Notes under the pieces: generated by a model
Told to the model about the DNA's origin: nothing
What the model saw: the letters and a program-made list of their open reading frames with translations, nothing else
The model's database searches: none
Shown here: one piece after another, positions 8,031 to 16,447 of the stretch
Layout of the letters: every line of letters begins with the position of its first letter
How positions within the stretch are numbered: the first letter of the stretch is position 1
Assembly: GCF_000165795.1 (NCBI RefSeq)
Contig: NZ_CM001022.1
Span: 434,001-498,000 of the forward strand
DNA length: 64,000 nucleotides
DNA from: Aminomonas paucivorans DSM 12260
GTDB taxonomy: Bacteria; Synergistota; Synergistia; Synergistales; Synergistaceae
Reading direction: 5' to 3'
Program-made: the position numbers and the translations under genes

Positions 8031-10019
8031 ATGAATTTGTTCGACATGCGGACCGTGGTCCTCACCAGCGCCGCCATCGTCTTCGTCTGTTCGCTCCTGC
8101 TGCTGATGCTTTGGAGGCAGAACCGCGGAAGGTTCTCCGGGATGGGACTGTGGGCCGGAGGGTTTGCCGCAGTGGCCGTCGGTTTTTGCCTTTTGTTCCT
8201 GCGCGGGATCATCCCGAACGCCGCCTCCATCCTCCTCGCAAACGTGGTCATCATGTCGGGTGCCCTCATGACCCTCGTCGGGACGGACCGGTTCCTTGGA
8301 CGAAGGGGGGGACACCTCCACAACGTCGTCCTCCTCGGCGTCTTTGCCGTCCTGTTCGCCCGGTACTCCCTCGTCCAGGACCACCTTCCGGCGAGGACCG
8401 CTCTCGTCTCCGTCCTGATGACCCTCTTCACCGCCCAGGGGGCCTGGCGCCTCCTCGTCTCCATCGGTCCGGAGGTCCGCCGCTGGACCTTCCTGACCGG
8501 GTCGGTCTACGGAGCGTTCGCCCTGATCAACATCGTGAGGCTGGTGCGGATCACCTCGGGGGCCGATGCGTCGTGGGGGGACTTCTTCGCGGCGAACGGC
8601 TTCGAGACCCTCATCGTCTTCCTGTACCAGCTCCTGTCGATCCTCCTGACCTACAGCCTCACGCTCATGGTGACCCGGAGGCTGCTGCTCGACGTGCGCG
8701 CTCAGGAGGAAAAGTTCTCCCGGGCGTTCCGCTCCGCCCCCTACGTCCTCACCCTCGCGCGTCTCTCCGACGGTCTCATCCGGGAGGTCAACGAAGGCTT
8801 CGTGGGCATCACGGGATACGCCTACGACGAAGCGGTCGGGAGAACCTTCTCCGAACTGGGGCTCTGGGCCGTCGAATCGGACCGTCGTGCCGTCGTCGAA
8901 GCCCTGGTGAAGACCGGAAGCGTCCGCGATCGGGAGTACCCGTTCCGCCTGCGCTCCGGAGAGACGATGCTGGGGGCGCTCTCCTCGGACACCCTCGAGA
9001 TCGGCGGCGAAACCTGCGTCCTGTCGAGCATCACCGACGTCACGGACCGTCGGCGCATGGAGGACGCCCTCCGGGAGAGCGAGGAGAAATTCCGGTATAT
9101 GGCGGAGCATTCGAGCGACACCATCTGGCATACCGACGCGGAGTGTCGTTTCACCTACGTCAGCCCCGCAGACGAACGGATGCGCGGTTTTACGCAGGAC
9201 GAAGTGGTCGGAACCACCGTCTGGAGCCTGCTCAAGCCGGAGGGGGTCGAACACGTCAGGCGTCTGAGCGCCCAGTACGCCGCCGAGGGCCGGACGGACG
9301 CCGGAACGGGAGCCCTGCGATACGAACTGGAGCTGATCTGCAAGGACGGGACCTGGCTCTGGACGGAGGTCAACGTGGTCCCGCACCGCGACGGAGTGGG
9401 AAAACTCGTCGGCTACCACGGCGTGACGCGGGACATCTCGGAGCGTAAACGCACCGCCGAGCGCATGGAACACCTGGCCCGGCACGACCCGCTCACCGAC
9501 CTGCCCAACCGGGCGCTCTTCTTCGACCGCCTCGACGTGGCCCTTGCCCTCTCGAAACGGAACGGGACGCGGCTTGCGCTGATGTTCGTGGACCTCGACC
9601 GATTCAAACCGGTCAACGACACCTTCGGCCACGCGGTGGGGGATGTCCTTTTGAGGGAGGCTGCGGGGCGCATGAGGGCCTGCATCCGTGGGTCCGACAC
9701 CGTGGGACGCATCGGCGGGGACGAGTTCGTGGTGCTCCTTCCTGCCGTCGAGACGCAGAAGGCCCCCCTCGTGGTCGCCGAAAAGCTGCGCAGGGCGCTG
9801 GCCCGTCCCTTCGAGATCGACGGACGCCGGATCGGGATCTCCTGCAGCATCGGTATCGCCATCGCCCCGGACGACGGGTGCGACCCCATCGAACTCGCGA
9901 AGAATGCCGACATGGCGATGTACCTCGCCAAGCAGCAGGGGGGCGACGCCGTTCGGTTCTTCGGGTCGCAGGCCGAGGCTCCCCGGGTTACCGAAAAGGC
10001 TTTGCCCCGGGAGACGTAA
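8031..10019 (+). CDS. PAS-domain diguanylate cyclase with membrane-embedded N-terminus
   Basis: A 662-residue protein. Six or seven hydrophobic segments occupy about residues 8-215, followed by two PAS domains (about 225-345 and 350-470; the second ends with a PAC-type GYHGVTRDISERKR), then a GGDEF domain. The active-site GGDEF is intact and RGSD lies five residues before it, matching the RxxD product-inhibition site, so an active, feedback-inhibited cyclase is expected. Codon choice (GTC/CTC rather than GTG/CTG) differs from its neighbours, suggesting recent acquisition. The stop codon lies exactly in the loop of a long perfect hairpin. It has no close partner except the upstream HD-GYP gene. 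Confidence 0.92.
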   Translation: MNLFDMRTVVLTSAAIVFVCSLLLLMLWRQNRGRFSGMGLWAGGFAAVAVGFCLLFLRGIIPNAASILLANVVIMSGALMTLVGTDRFLGRRGGHLHNVVLLGVFAVLFARYSLVQDHLPARTALVSVLMTLFTAQGAWRLLVSIGPEVRRWTFLTGSVYGAFALINIVRLVRITSGADASWGDFFAANGFETLIVFLYQLLSILLTYSLTLMVTRRLLLDVRAQEEKFSRAFRSAPYVLTLARLSDGLIREVNEGFVGITGYAYDEAVGRTFSELGLWAVESDRRAVVEALVKTGSVRDREYPFRLRSGETMLGALSSDTLEIGGETCVLSSITDVTDRRRMEDALRESEEKFRYMAEHSSDTIWHTDAECRFTYVSPADERMRGFTQDEVVGTTVWSLLKPEGVEHVRRLSAQYAAEGRTDAGTGALRYELELICKDGTWLWTEVNVVPHRDGVGKLVGYHGVTRDISERKRTAERMEHLARHDPLTDLPNRALFFDRLDVALALSKRNGTRLALMFVDLDRFKPVNDTFGHAVGDVLLREAAGRMRACIRGSDTVGRIGGDEFVVLLPAVETQKAPLVVAEKLRRALARPFEIDGRRIGISCSIGIAIAPDDGCDPIELAKNADMAMYLAKQQGGDAVRFFGSQAEAPRVTEKALPRET

Positions 10020-10040
10020 CGTCTCCCGGGGCAAAGCCTT
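9996..10040. repeat. 21-bp perfect inverted repeat centred on the cyclase stop codon
   Basis: Arms 9996-10016 and 10020-10040 are exact reverse complements and the three-base loop is the TAA stop codon of the upstream gene. No T-run follows on the plus strand; on the minus strand the stem is followed by TTCGG after CCTT. It lies between convergent genes and is most simply a bidirectional terminator, but its length and perfection are unusual. Confidence 0.8.
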
Positions 10041-10088
10041 GGCTCCGTTCCGGGGAGCCCGCTTCCCAGAGCCTTTCGCCCTGATCCG

Positions 10089-11405
10089 CTAGGGCCTTCC
10101 GATGGCGTAGTAGGCGAAGCCCCGGCGGCGCAGCTCCGGGCCGGAGTACTGGTTGCGCCCGTCGAAGACCGCCTTCTCCCGGAGCTTCTGCCCCACCAGG
10201 CGGAAGTCCGGCTGCTTGTACAGATCCCACTCCGTCACCAGCACCAGCCCGTCCGCCCCCTCCAGGGCCTCGTAGTGATCCGTCAGGAAGGCCAGGCCGG
10301 GCCGGTTTCCCAGGAGCCGCCGGGCCTCCTCCAGGGCCACCGGGTCGTGGAGGCGCAGGGAGGCCCCCGCCCCCAAGAGGTCCTGGATCAGCACCAGGGA
10401 GGAGGCCTCCCGCAGGTCCGAGGTGTTGGGCTTGAAGGAGAGGCCCCAGAGGGCCAGGACGCGCCCCCCCAGCTCACCCCCGAAGTGCCGCAGGATCTTC
10501 TGGAAGAGCACGTGCTTCTGCGCCTCGTTCACGTCCTCCACCGCCTGGAGGATCCGGGGGGAGTAGCCCTTCTGGAGGGCGGTGTGTCTCAGGGCCCGCA
10601 CGTCCTTGGGGAAGCAGGAGCCTCCGTAGCCGCACCCGGGGGAAATGAAGGCGTAGCCGATGCGTCCGTCGGACCCGATGCCCAGACGGACCTTCTCCAC
10701 GTCCGCGTCCACCAGCTCGCAGATCCGGGCCATCTCGTTCATGAAGGAGATCTTGGTGGCCAGGAGGGCGTTGGCGGCGTACTTGGTCATCTCCGCGGAG
10801 CGGATGTCCATGAAGAGAACCTTCTCCTGGGGGAGGAAGGAGTACAGCTCCCGCAGGGTCTCCTCCGCCTCCGGGGCGTCCGCCCCCACCACCACCCGGT
10901 CGGGGTGGAGGAAGTCCGCCACCGCCGCCCCCTCCCGGAGAAACTCGGGGTTGGAGGCCACGGAGAAGGGGATTCCCGCCCCCCGGGCCTCCAGGGCTCG
11001 GGCCACGCAGTGGCGCACCCGGTCGGCGGTGCCCACGGGGACGGTGGACTTGGTGACCACCACCGAGGGGCCCTCCAGGGCCGCACCGATCTGTTCCGCC
11101 ACCTCCAGGACGTACTGGAGGTCCGCGCTGCCGTCCACGTCCGAGGGGGTCCCCACGGTGATGAAGCAGACCCGGGCATCCCGGACCGCCTCGGGGAGGG
11201 CGGTGGTGAAGGCCAGGCGCCCTGCCCGCTGGTTCGAGAGGATCACGTCCCCCAGTCCCGGTTCGTAGAAGGGGACCGTCCCCTCCTGGAGCCCTCGGAT
11301 CTTCTCCTCGTCCACGTCCACGCAGGTCACCCGGTTGCCGAAGCCCGCCAGGCAGGCTCCGGTGACGAGGCCCACGTATCCTGTGCCGATCACGGCGATG
11401 CGCAT
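10089..11405 (-). CDS. ugd: UDP-glucose 6-dehydrogenase
   Basis: A 438-residue NAD-dependent dehydrogenase converting UDP-glucose to UDP-glucuronate, the first step toward UDP-L-Ara4N. The N-terminus has the Rossmann motif GTGYVGLVTGACLAGFG; the centre has the family block TKISFMNEMARIC and the catalytic cysteine in CGYGGSCFPKD; the C-terminal nucleotide-binding domain has GLSFKPNTSDLREA. Length is normal. It is the last gene of the arn operon, 34 bp after arnD, and supplies the operon's substrate. The reading frame ends shortly before the hairpin at 9996-10040. Confidence 0.96.
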   Translation of the reverse strand: MRIAVIGTGYVGLVTGACLAGFGNRVTCVDVDEEKIRGLQEGTVPFYEPGLGDVILSNQRAGRLAFTTALPEAVRDARVCFITVGTPSDVDGSADLQYVLEVAEQIGAALEGPSVVVTKSTVPVGTADRVRHCVARALEARGAGIPFSVASNPEFLREGAAVADFLHPDRVVVGADAPEAEETLRELYSFLPQEKVLFMDIRSAEMTKYAANALLATKISFMNEMARICELVDADVEKVRLGIGSDGRIGYAFISPGCGYGGSCFPKDVRALRHTALQKGYSPRILQAVEDVNEAQKHVLFQKILRHFGGELGGRVLALWGLSFKPNTSDLREASSLVLIQDLLGAGASLRLHDPVALEEARRLLGNRPGLAFLTDHYEALEGADGLVLVTEWDLYKQPDFRLVGQKLREKAVFDGRNQYSGPELRRRGFAYYAIGRP

Positions 11406-11439
11406 GTCCTTCCTCCTCCGTTTCGGGAGCCCGAAAGCC

Positions 11440-12354
11440 TCAGGCCGCCGGTTCCTCCTCGATGATCTGGGTGGCCACCCGTCCCGCCCGGCCCTCGATG
11501 GGGCACATCCTCACGGGGCACACCGGCAGGGTCTCCGGGTCCAGGGCCTGGGCCACCGTGGACAGGGGGACGCAGCGCACCCCCTGGTCCCGGGCCCGGG
11601 TCAGGAACTCCCGGAACACCCCCAGCTGGCCCATCCCCTCCATCTCCCCGTGGAGGGTGAAGACGTTCAGCCCTTCCCGAAGCAGCCCCAGGAGGTGCTC
11701 CGCCAGCCGGGAGCCCTCCAGACCGCCCCGTCCCAGGACCTCGTCCATGGTGGGGAGGGTGGAGGGGATCTGGGGGGTCCGGAAGACCTTGTTCCCCCAT
11801 CGGGGCAGGAAGGGGAAGGCCCCCCGGGTGTCGCTGCAGTAGTCCAGCTTCAGCTCCTCCTGGACCCGGAGGCTCTCCTCCGTGACCTGCCAGCCCGGGG
11901 CGGCGCAGGCTCGGGCCGCCTTGCCGGTGCGCTGGGAGAACAGGTCGAAGGCCCGGCGGAAGTCCGCTTCCAGGGTGGTGACGGGAAGCTTGGGGAGCCG
12001 GTCCTGCCACTTCACGTGGTCCCAGGCGTGCACCCCGCAGTCGTGTCCCTTCCGCGCCGCGTCCCGGAGGATCCCCGGGGCGGATTCCACGATCAGAGGG
12101 GCGGGGAGCAGCGTCCCGTAGAGCAGGGTGCGCCAGCCGTAGGTGGACACGGCGCTGGTGCGGCGCATCTTCTCCAGGAACCCCGGGCGGAAGACCCGCA
12201 CCAGGGCCTTCCCGGAATTGTCCGGTCCCATGCTGAAGAAGAAGCTGGCCTTCACGGACAGCTCCTCCAGCAGCCCCAGGAGGTTGGGGACCCCTTCCCG
12301 GTAGCCCCGCAGCGTGTCCACGTCCACCTTCAGGCCCAGGATCTTCACGGCCAT
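11440..12354 (-). CDS. arnD: ArnD deformylase (undecaprenyl-P-Ara4FN)
   Basis: A 304-residue polysaccharide-deacetylase-fold enzyme of the ArnD type, which removes the formyl group from undecaprenyl-phosphate-L-Ara4FN on the inner membrane. LKVDVDTLRGYREGVP at the start holds the metal/catalytic Asp, followed by VHAWDHVKWQD, ACAAPGWQVTEESL and late FTLHGEMEG, all matching ArnD. Its ATG follows the preceding stop directly (TGAATG), so translation is probably coupled. The Cys-rich tail (PVCPVRMCPIEG) is somewhat longer than expected from the core fold. Confidence 0.92.
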   Translation of the reverse strand: MAVKILGLKVDVDTLRGYREGVPNLLGLLEELSVKASFFFSMGPDNSGKALVRVFRPGFLEKMRRTSAVSTYGWRTLLYGTLLPAPLIVESAPGILRDAARKGHDCGVHAWDHVKWQDRLPKLPVTTLEADFRRAFDLFSQRTGKAARACAAPGWQVTEESLRVQEELKLDYCSDTRGAFPFLPRWGNKVFRTPQIPSTLPTMDEVLGRGGLEGSRLAEHLLGLLREGLNVFTLHGEMEGMGQLGVFREFLTRARDQGVRCVPLSTVAQALDPETLPVCPVRMCPIEGRAGRVATQIIEEEPAA

Positions 12355-13374
12355 TCACCCCTGGTTCAGGTAGAAATGCACCGTGCGCTCCAGGGTCTGT
12401 CGCAGGGGGCGCGTCGCCTCCCAGCCCAGCAGCTCCTTGGCCTTGCGCACGCTGGGCCGCCGGTCCCGCACATCCTGGTAGCCCGTCCCGTAGTACTCCG
12501 TCGCGGGGACCTCGGTCAGGGGAACCGACGCCGTGTCCTCCTGTCCCGGCTGGGCCGCCAGGACCTCTCGCAGCAGCTCCGCCACCTCCCGGATGGAGTG
12601 GTTGTTCCGGGGGTTGCCCAGGTTGAAGATCTGCCCGTTCGCCGCCTCGGGCTGACGGAGGATGGCCAGGAGGCCTTCGATGCCGTCGTCGATGTCCGTG
12701 AAGCTGCGCCGTTGGGCGCCCCCGTCCACCAGGACCAGGGGGCGACGGCGCAGCAGGTTCCCCAGGAGCTGGGGCACCAGGCGGTTGTCGTTCCCCTCCG
12801 GGCGGAGGGGGTCGTCCTGCCTCGGGCCGATCCAGTTGAAGGGCCGGAAGAGGGTGTAGGGCAACCCCTTCTGGGCTCCCAGGGCGGCGATGACCCGGTC
12901 CATCATCTGCTTGCTGCAGCTGTAGATCCACCGGGACTTGCCGATGGGGCCCTGCACCAGGATGCTGTGGTCCTCGTCCAGCTCCTCGTCGGGGCTCATG
13001 CCGTAGACCTCCGAGGTGGAGGGGAAGACCACCCGGGTGCGGGTCTCGGCGCAGCGCCGCACCACCCGCAGGTTCTCCTCGAAGTCCAGCTCGAAGATCA
13101 GCAGGGGGTTTTCGATGTACACCGCCGGGCGGGCGATCCCCGCCAGGGGCACCACCGCGTCCGCCGCCTCCACCTCCCGGTCGATCCAGTCCCAGGAGTT
13201 CCCCATGGTGTCCTTGCGGAAGGAGAACCGGGGGTTGCCCAGGCAGGCCCCCAGGTTGGAGTCTCCCGGGTCCAGGGCCGTCACGGTCCAGTCCGTCTCC
13301 GCCAGGATCTTCTCGCAGAGGAAGCTGCCGATGAAGCCGTTGGCCCCCAGGATCAGCACGTTCATGTCCCTCAT
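12355..13374 (-). CDS. arnA: UDP-glucuronate oxidative decarboxylase (ArnA C-terminal-type)
   Basis: A 339-residue extended SDR that oxidises and decarboxylates UDP-glucuronate to UDP-4-keto-arabinose, the step done by the C-terminal half of E. coli ArnA. It has GANGFIGSFLCE for NAD binding, PSTSEVYGM with the catalytic Ser, YSCSKQMMDR with the Tyr/Lys pair, FNWIGPRQDD, and RRSFTDIDDG carrying the conserved Arg. In enterobacteria this domain is fused to the formyltransferase; here the two are separate neighbouring genes, 31 bp apart. Two in-frame ATGs (13374 and 13365) are possible starts; neither has a clearly better ribosome site. Confidence 0.93.
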   Translation of the reverse strand: MRDMNVLILGANGFIGSFLCEKILAETDWTVTALDPGDSNLGACLGNPRFSFRKDTMGNSWDWIDREVEAADAVVPLAGIARPAVYIENPLLIFELDFEENLRVVRRCAETRTRVVFPSTSEVYGMSPDEELDEDHSILVQGPIGKSRWIYSCSKQMMDRVIAALGAQKGLPYTLFRPFNWIGPRQDDPLRPEGNDNRLVPQLLGNLLRRRPLVLVDGGAQRRSFTDIDDGIEGLLAILRQPEAANGQIFNLGNPRNNHSIREVAELLREVLAAQPGQEDTASVPLTEVPATEYYGTGYQDVRDRRPSVRKAKELLGWEATRPLRQTLERTVHFYLNQG

Positions 13375-13404
13375 CCTTTCTTCCGGCGTCCCGTCCCTTG
13401 CGGG

Positions 13405-14325
13405 CTAGGACAGCCGCGCCCCCGGCGTCAGGCCGGGCATGGCCTCGTCCTCCCGGGCCCCCTCCTCCTGCACCTCCAGGAGCCGCAGGGCCCCGGAGCC
13501 ACAGCGCACCCGAAGACCCCCCTCCGGGTCCTCGAAGCAGGTCCCGGGGGGCACCGACGGCTGCCCCGCCTCCGGCAGGGGCCAGGCCTTCCAGACGAAG
13601 AGCTTTCGGTTCCCCAGGAAGGCGAAGGCTCCCGGGTAGGGGCGGGTCACCGCCCGGACCAGATGGTACAGGCCCAGGGCGTCGCCGGTCCAGTCCAGCC
13701 GCCCGTCCGCGGGGGTGCGTCGGCCGAAGGTGGTGGCCCGGGCCTCGTCCTGGGGGGTGCGGGGGGCCCGACCCTGCGCCAGGAGGGGATAGGAGCGCCG
13801 CACCACCCGCACCGCTGCGTCCGTCACCCGGCGGAACACCTCCAGGGAGGTGTCCTCGAAGAGGATGGGCACCGATTCCTGGTCGATCAGGTCCCCCCCG
13901 TCGGGGCGGGGGGTCATGACGTGGAGGGTGGCCCCGGTGCGGGTCTCCCCGCGGATCACCGCCCAGTGGATCGGCACCCGGCCCCGGTACCGGGGCAGCA
14001 GGGAGCCGTGGAGGTTGTAGGCCCCCAGGGGGGGCAGGGCCAGCAGGTCCGCCCCCAGCAGGTCCCGGTAGTAGAAGGACAGCAGCAGGTCGGGCCTGAG
14101 GCTTCGGGCCAGGGCGATCCCTCCGGGGGAGGCCAGGCTCTCCGTGGACACGGGGATTCCCGCCGCCTCCGCGACCGGGGCGGGGGTGCGGAACCACCGG
14201 TTCTCCTTCGGGTCGTCCCGGTGGGTGAAGAGGCCCACCACGTTTGCCCCCAGGTCCAGCAGGGCCTCCAGGCAGGCCGTCCCCACCTCGCTGTAGCCGC
14301 ACACCAGCACCCGAGGGGCGGTCAC
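13405..14325 (-). CDS. arnA: UDP-L-Ara4N formyltransferase (ArnA N-terminal-type)
   Basis: A 306-residue formyltransferase that transfers a formyl group from N10-formyl-THF to UDP-L-Ara4N. It has YNLHGSLLPRYRGRVPIHWA, with the Asn and His of the active site, GATLHVMTPRPDGGDLIDQE with the catalytic Asp, and a C-terminal OB-like domain (RAVTRPYPGAFAFLG). The GTG start overlaps the arnC stop (GTGA) and has AAGGAG eight bases before it; the frame stays open far upstream but that sequence is arnC in another frame. It equals the N-terminal half of bifunctional ArnA. Confidence 0.9.
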   Translation of the reverse strand: MTAPRVLVCGYSEVGTACLEALLDLGANVVGLFTHRDDPKENRWFRTPAPVAEAAGIPVSTESLASPGGIALARSLRPDLLLSFYYRDLLGADLLALPPLGAYNLHGSLLPRYRGRVPIHWAVIRGETRTGATLHVMTPRPDGGDLIDQESVPILFEDTSLEVFRRVTDAAVRVVRRSYPLLAQGRAPRTPQDEARATTFGRRTPADGRLDWTGDALGLYHLVRAVTRPYPGAFAFLGNRKLFVWKAWPLPEAGQPSVPPGTCFEDPEGGLRVRCGSGALRLLEVQEEGAREDEAMPGLTPGARLS

Positions 14326-15278
14326 GGCCGGGACTCCTTCTCCGGACCCTCCGGGTAGAGGCGCCGCACCAGGTAGCGGGGGCGCTGGCGAACCTCCAGG
14401 TAGATGCGCCCCACGTACTCCCCGGAGATGCCGATGCCGAAGAGGAGCACCCCCAGGAGGAAGAAGTTCAGGGCCATGAGGGTGAAGAGCCCCTCCGCCT
14501 CCGCCCCCACCAGCAGGCGGCGCAGCACCAGGAAGAGGCCGAAGAGGACGCTCAGGGCCGACACCAGCAGGCCCATGAGGGTCACCGCCTGGAGGGGCAC
14601 CAGGGAGAACCCCGTCATGAGGTCGAAGTTCAGCCGCACGAGCCGGTAGAGGCCGTACTTGGAGGTGCCGTGCTCCCGCTCCGCGTGCCCCACGGGGATG
14701 TCCACGGGGGACTGGGCGAACTTCTGGGCCAGGGCGGGGAGGAAGGTGGTGGTCTCCCGACACTGGTTGATCAGGTCCACGATGCGCCGGTCGTAGCCCC
14801 GGAGCATGCAGCCGTAGTCCTGGATGGCCAGGCCGGTGATGCGGTTGGAGATGCGGTTCACCACCTTGGAGGCGAGTTTCCGGAAGAGGGGGTCCCGGCG
14901 TCCCACCCGGTGGGTGCCCACCACGTCGTGCCCCCCGTCCATCTGCTCCAGCAGCCGGGGGATCTCCTCCGGGGGGTTCTGGAGGTCCGCGTCCAGGGTG
15001 AGGACCTTCTCTCCCCGGGCGTGGGCGAACCCCGCCAGAATGGCCATGTGCTGGCCGAAGTTCCCGTTGAAGTCGATGAGGCGCACGTAGGGGTGGTCCT
15101 GCACCGCCCGGACCAGCAGGGGCAGGGAGGCGTCCCGGCTGCCGTCGTTGATGAACACCACCTCGCAGGACCGTCCCAGCCCCTCCACCACCGGGAAGAG
15201 GCGGTCGAAGAGGGCGGGGAGGCTCTCCTGCTCGTTGTACACCGGGATGACCAGGGAGACCTCCGGGGAGGGGGTCAT
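14322..15278 (-). CDS. arnC: ArnC glycosyltransferase (Ara4FN to undecaprenyl-P)
   Basis: A 318-residue GT2 glycosyltransferase. The N-terminal GT-A domain has VSLVIPVYNEQESLP, FINDGSRD and TLDADLQNPPEEIP (metal-binding DAD), and NGNFGQHMAI typical of ArnC. Two C-terminal membrane helices (about 232-258 and 267-293) end in ISGEYVGRIYLEVRQRPRY, characteristic of polyprenyl-phosphate transferases. It moves L-Ara4FN from UDP to undecaprenyl phosphate at the inner membrane. It overlaps arnB upstream (ATGA) and the formyltransferase downstream (GTGA). Confidence 0.93.
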   Translation of the reverse strand: MTPSPEVSLVIPVYNEQESLPALFDRLFPVVEGLGRSCEVVFINDGSRDASLPLLVRAVQDHPYVRLIDFNGNFGQHMAILAGFAHARGEKVLTLDADLQNPPEEIPRLLEQMDGGHDVVGTHRVGRRDPLFRKLASKVVNRISNRITGLAIQDYGCMLRGYDRRIVDLINQCRETTTFLPALAQKFAQSPVDIPVGHAEREHGTSKYGLYRLVRLNFDLMTGFSLVPLQAVTLMGLLVSALSVLFGLFLVLRRLLVGAEAEGLFTLMALNFFLLGVLLFGIGISGEYVGRIYLEVRQRPRYLVRRLYPEGPEKESRP

Positions 15279-16447
15279 CGGGCCTCCGGGGCGGCGCAGA
15301 CCTCCCGTACCGCCTCCACCACGTCCTCCACGTCCCGGTCCGTCATGTCCGGGAAGAGGGGGAGGGAGACGAGGCGGTCCGAAACCCGGGCGGCCTGGGG
15401 GAAGTCCTCCCGGGCCCAGCCGAAGCGCTCCCGGTAGTACCGGTGCAGGTGCACCGCCTTGTAGTGCAGCGCCGTGCCGATGTTCCTCTCCTTCAGGCGG
15501 GCCATGAAGGTGTCCCGGTCGAAACCCAGGGCGTCCACGTCCACCAGGGGGCAGTACAGGTGCCGCCCGTGCACGTGTTCGTAGGAGGGGGAGCCGAGGG
15601 GCAGGATGCCCCGCTGTCCCCGGAAGGCCTCGTCGTACCGCGCGGCGATCTCCTCCCGCCGCCCCTGGAACCGGTCCAGCTTGTCCAGCTGGTGCAGGCC
15701 GATGGCCGCCTGAAGGTCCAGCATGTTGTCCTTGAAGCCCAGCATGATGACCTCGTACTGGGGGGTCCCCGCCTCGGCGTAGCGGTTCCAGGCCCCCTTG
15801 GACATGCCGTGCTGCCGCAGCACGGACACGCGCTCCCCCAGGTCCTCGTCCCCCGTCACCACCATGCCCCCCTCCCCGGTGGTGATGTTCTTGGTGGGGT
15901 GGAAGCTGAAGACCCCCAGGGGCGCGGGGTTCTGCCCCACCGGTTCCCCCTTGTAGGAGGCCCCCAGGGCGTGGGCGCAGTCCTCCACCAGGGCCGCTCC
16001 CGTGTGCTTCGCCAGGTCCCGGAAGGCGTCCAGGTCCACGGGGAGCCCCGCGAAGTGCACCGGCACGATGGCCTTGGTGCGGGGGGTGCAGGCCCGTTCC
16101 GCCGCCCCCGGGTCCAGGTTCAGGGTGGCCGGGTCGATGTCCGCCAGCACCGGGGTGGCCCCGGTGAAGAGGATGGCGTTCACCGTGGCGGCGAAGGTCA
16201 TGGGGGTGGTGACCACCTCGTCCCCCGGTCCCACCCCCAGGGCCACCAGGGACAGGTGCAGCCCCGCGGTGGCGGAGTTCACCCCCAGGGCGTAGGGGAC
16301 CCCCAGGCGGGCGGCGAAGGCCTTCTCGAAGGCGGCGGTTCGGGGTCCCGTGGTGATCCAGCCGGACCGCAGGACCTCCGTTACCTCCCGGATCTCCTCC
16401 TCCCCCAGGGAGGGACGGGAGAAGGGCAAAAAGGTGGATCGGCTCAT
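15275..16447 (-). CDS. arnB: ArnB aminotransferase (UDP-Ara4O to UDP-L-Ara4N)
   Basis: A 390-residue PLP-dependent DegT/DnrJ/EryC1-family aminotransferase. FSRPSLGEEEI and LRSGWITTGPRTAAFE begin the protein, EDCAHALGA contributes the Asp that contacts the cofactor, and the Schiff-base Lys is in GVFSFHPTKNITTGEGG. In this operon it should transaminate UDP-4-keto-arabinose from glutamate. The start is the ATG overlapping the arnT stop (ATGA at 16444-16447); the frame extends upstream into arnT in a different frame. Other sugar aminotransferases look similar, but context makes ArnB secure. Confidence 0.93.
   Translation of the reverse strand: MSRSTFLPFSRPSLGEEEIREVTEVLRSGWITTGPRTAAFEKAFAARLGVPYALGVNSATAGLHLSLVALGVGPGDEVVTTPMTFAATVNAILFTGATPVLADIDPATLNLDPGAAERACTPRTKAIVPVHFAGLPVDLDAFRDLAKHTGAALVEDCAHALGASYKGEPVGQNPAPLGVFSFHPTKNITTGEGGMVVTGDEDLGERVSVLRQHGMSKGAWNRYAEAGTPQYEVIMLGFKDNMLDLQAAIGLHQLDKLDRFQGRREEIAARYDEAFRGQRGILPLGSPSYEHVHGRHLYCPLVDVDALGFDRDTFMARLKERNIGTALHYKAVHLHRYYRERFGWAREDFPQAARVSDRLVSLPLFPDMTDRDVEDVVEAVREVCAAPEAR

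Noticed and set aside
11335-14358. Plus-strand open frame of about 1000 codons opposite the arn genes
   Set aside because: Antisense shadow; the minus strand carries complete Arn enzymes with overlapping start and stop codons.
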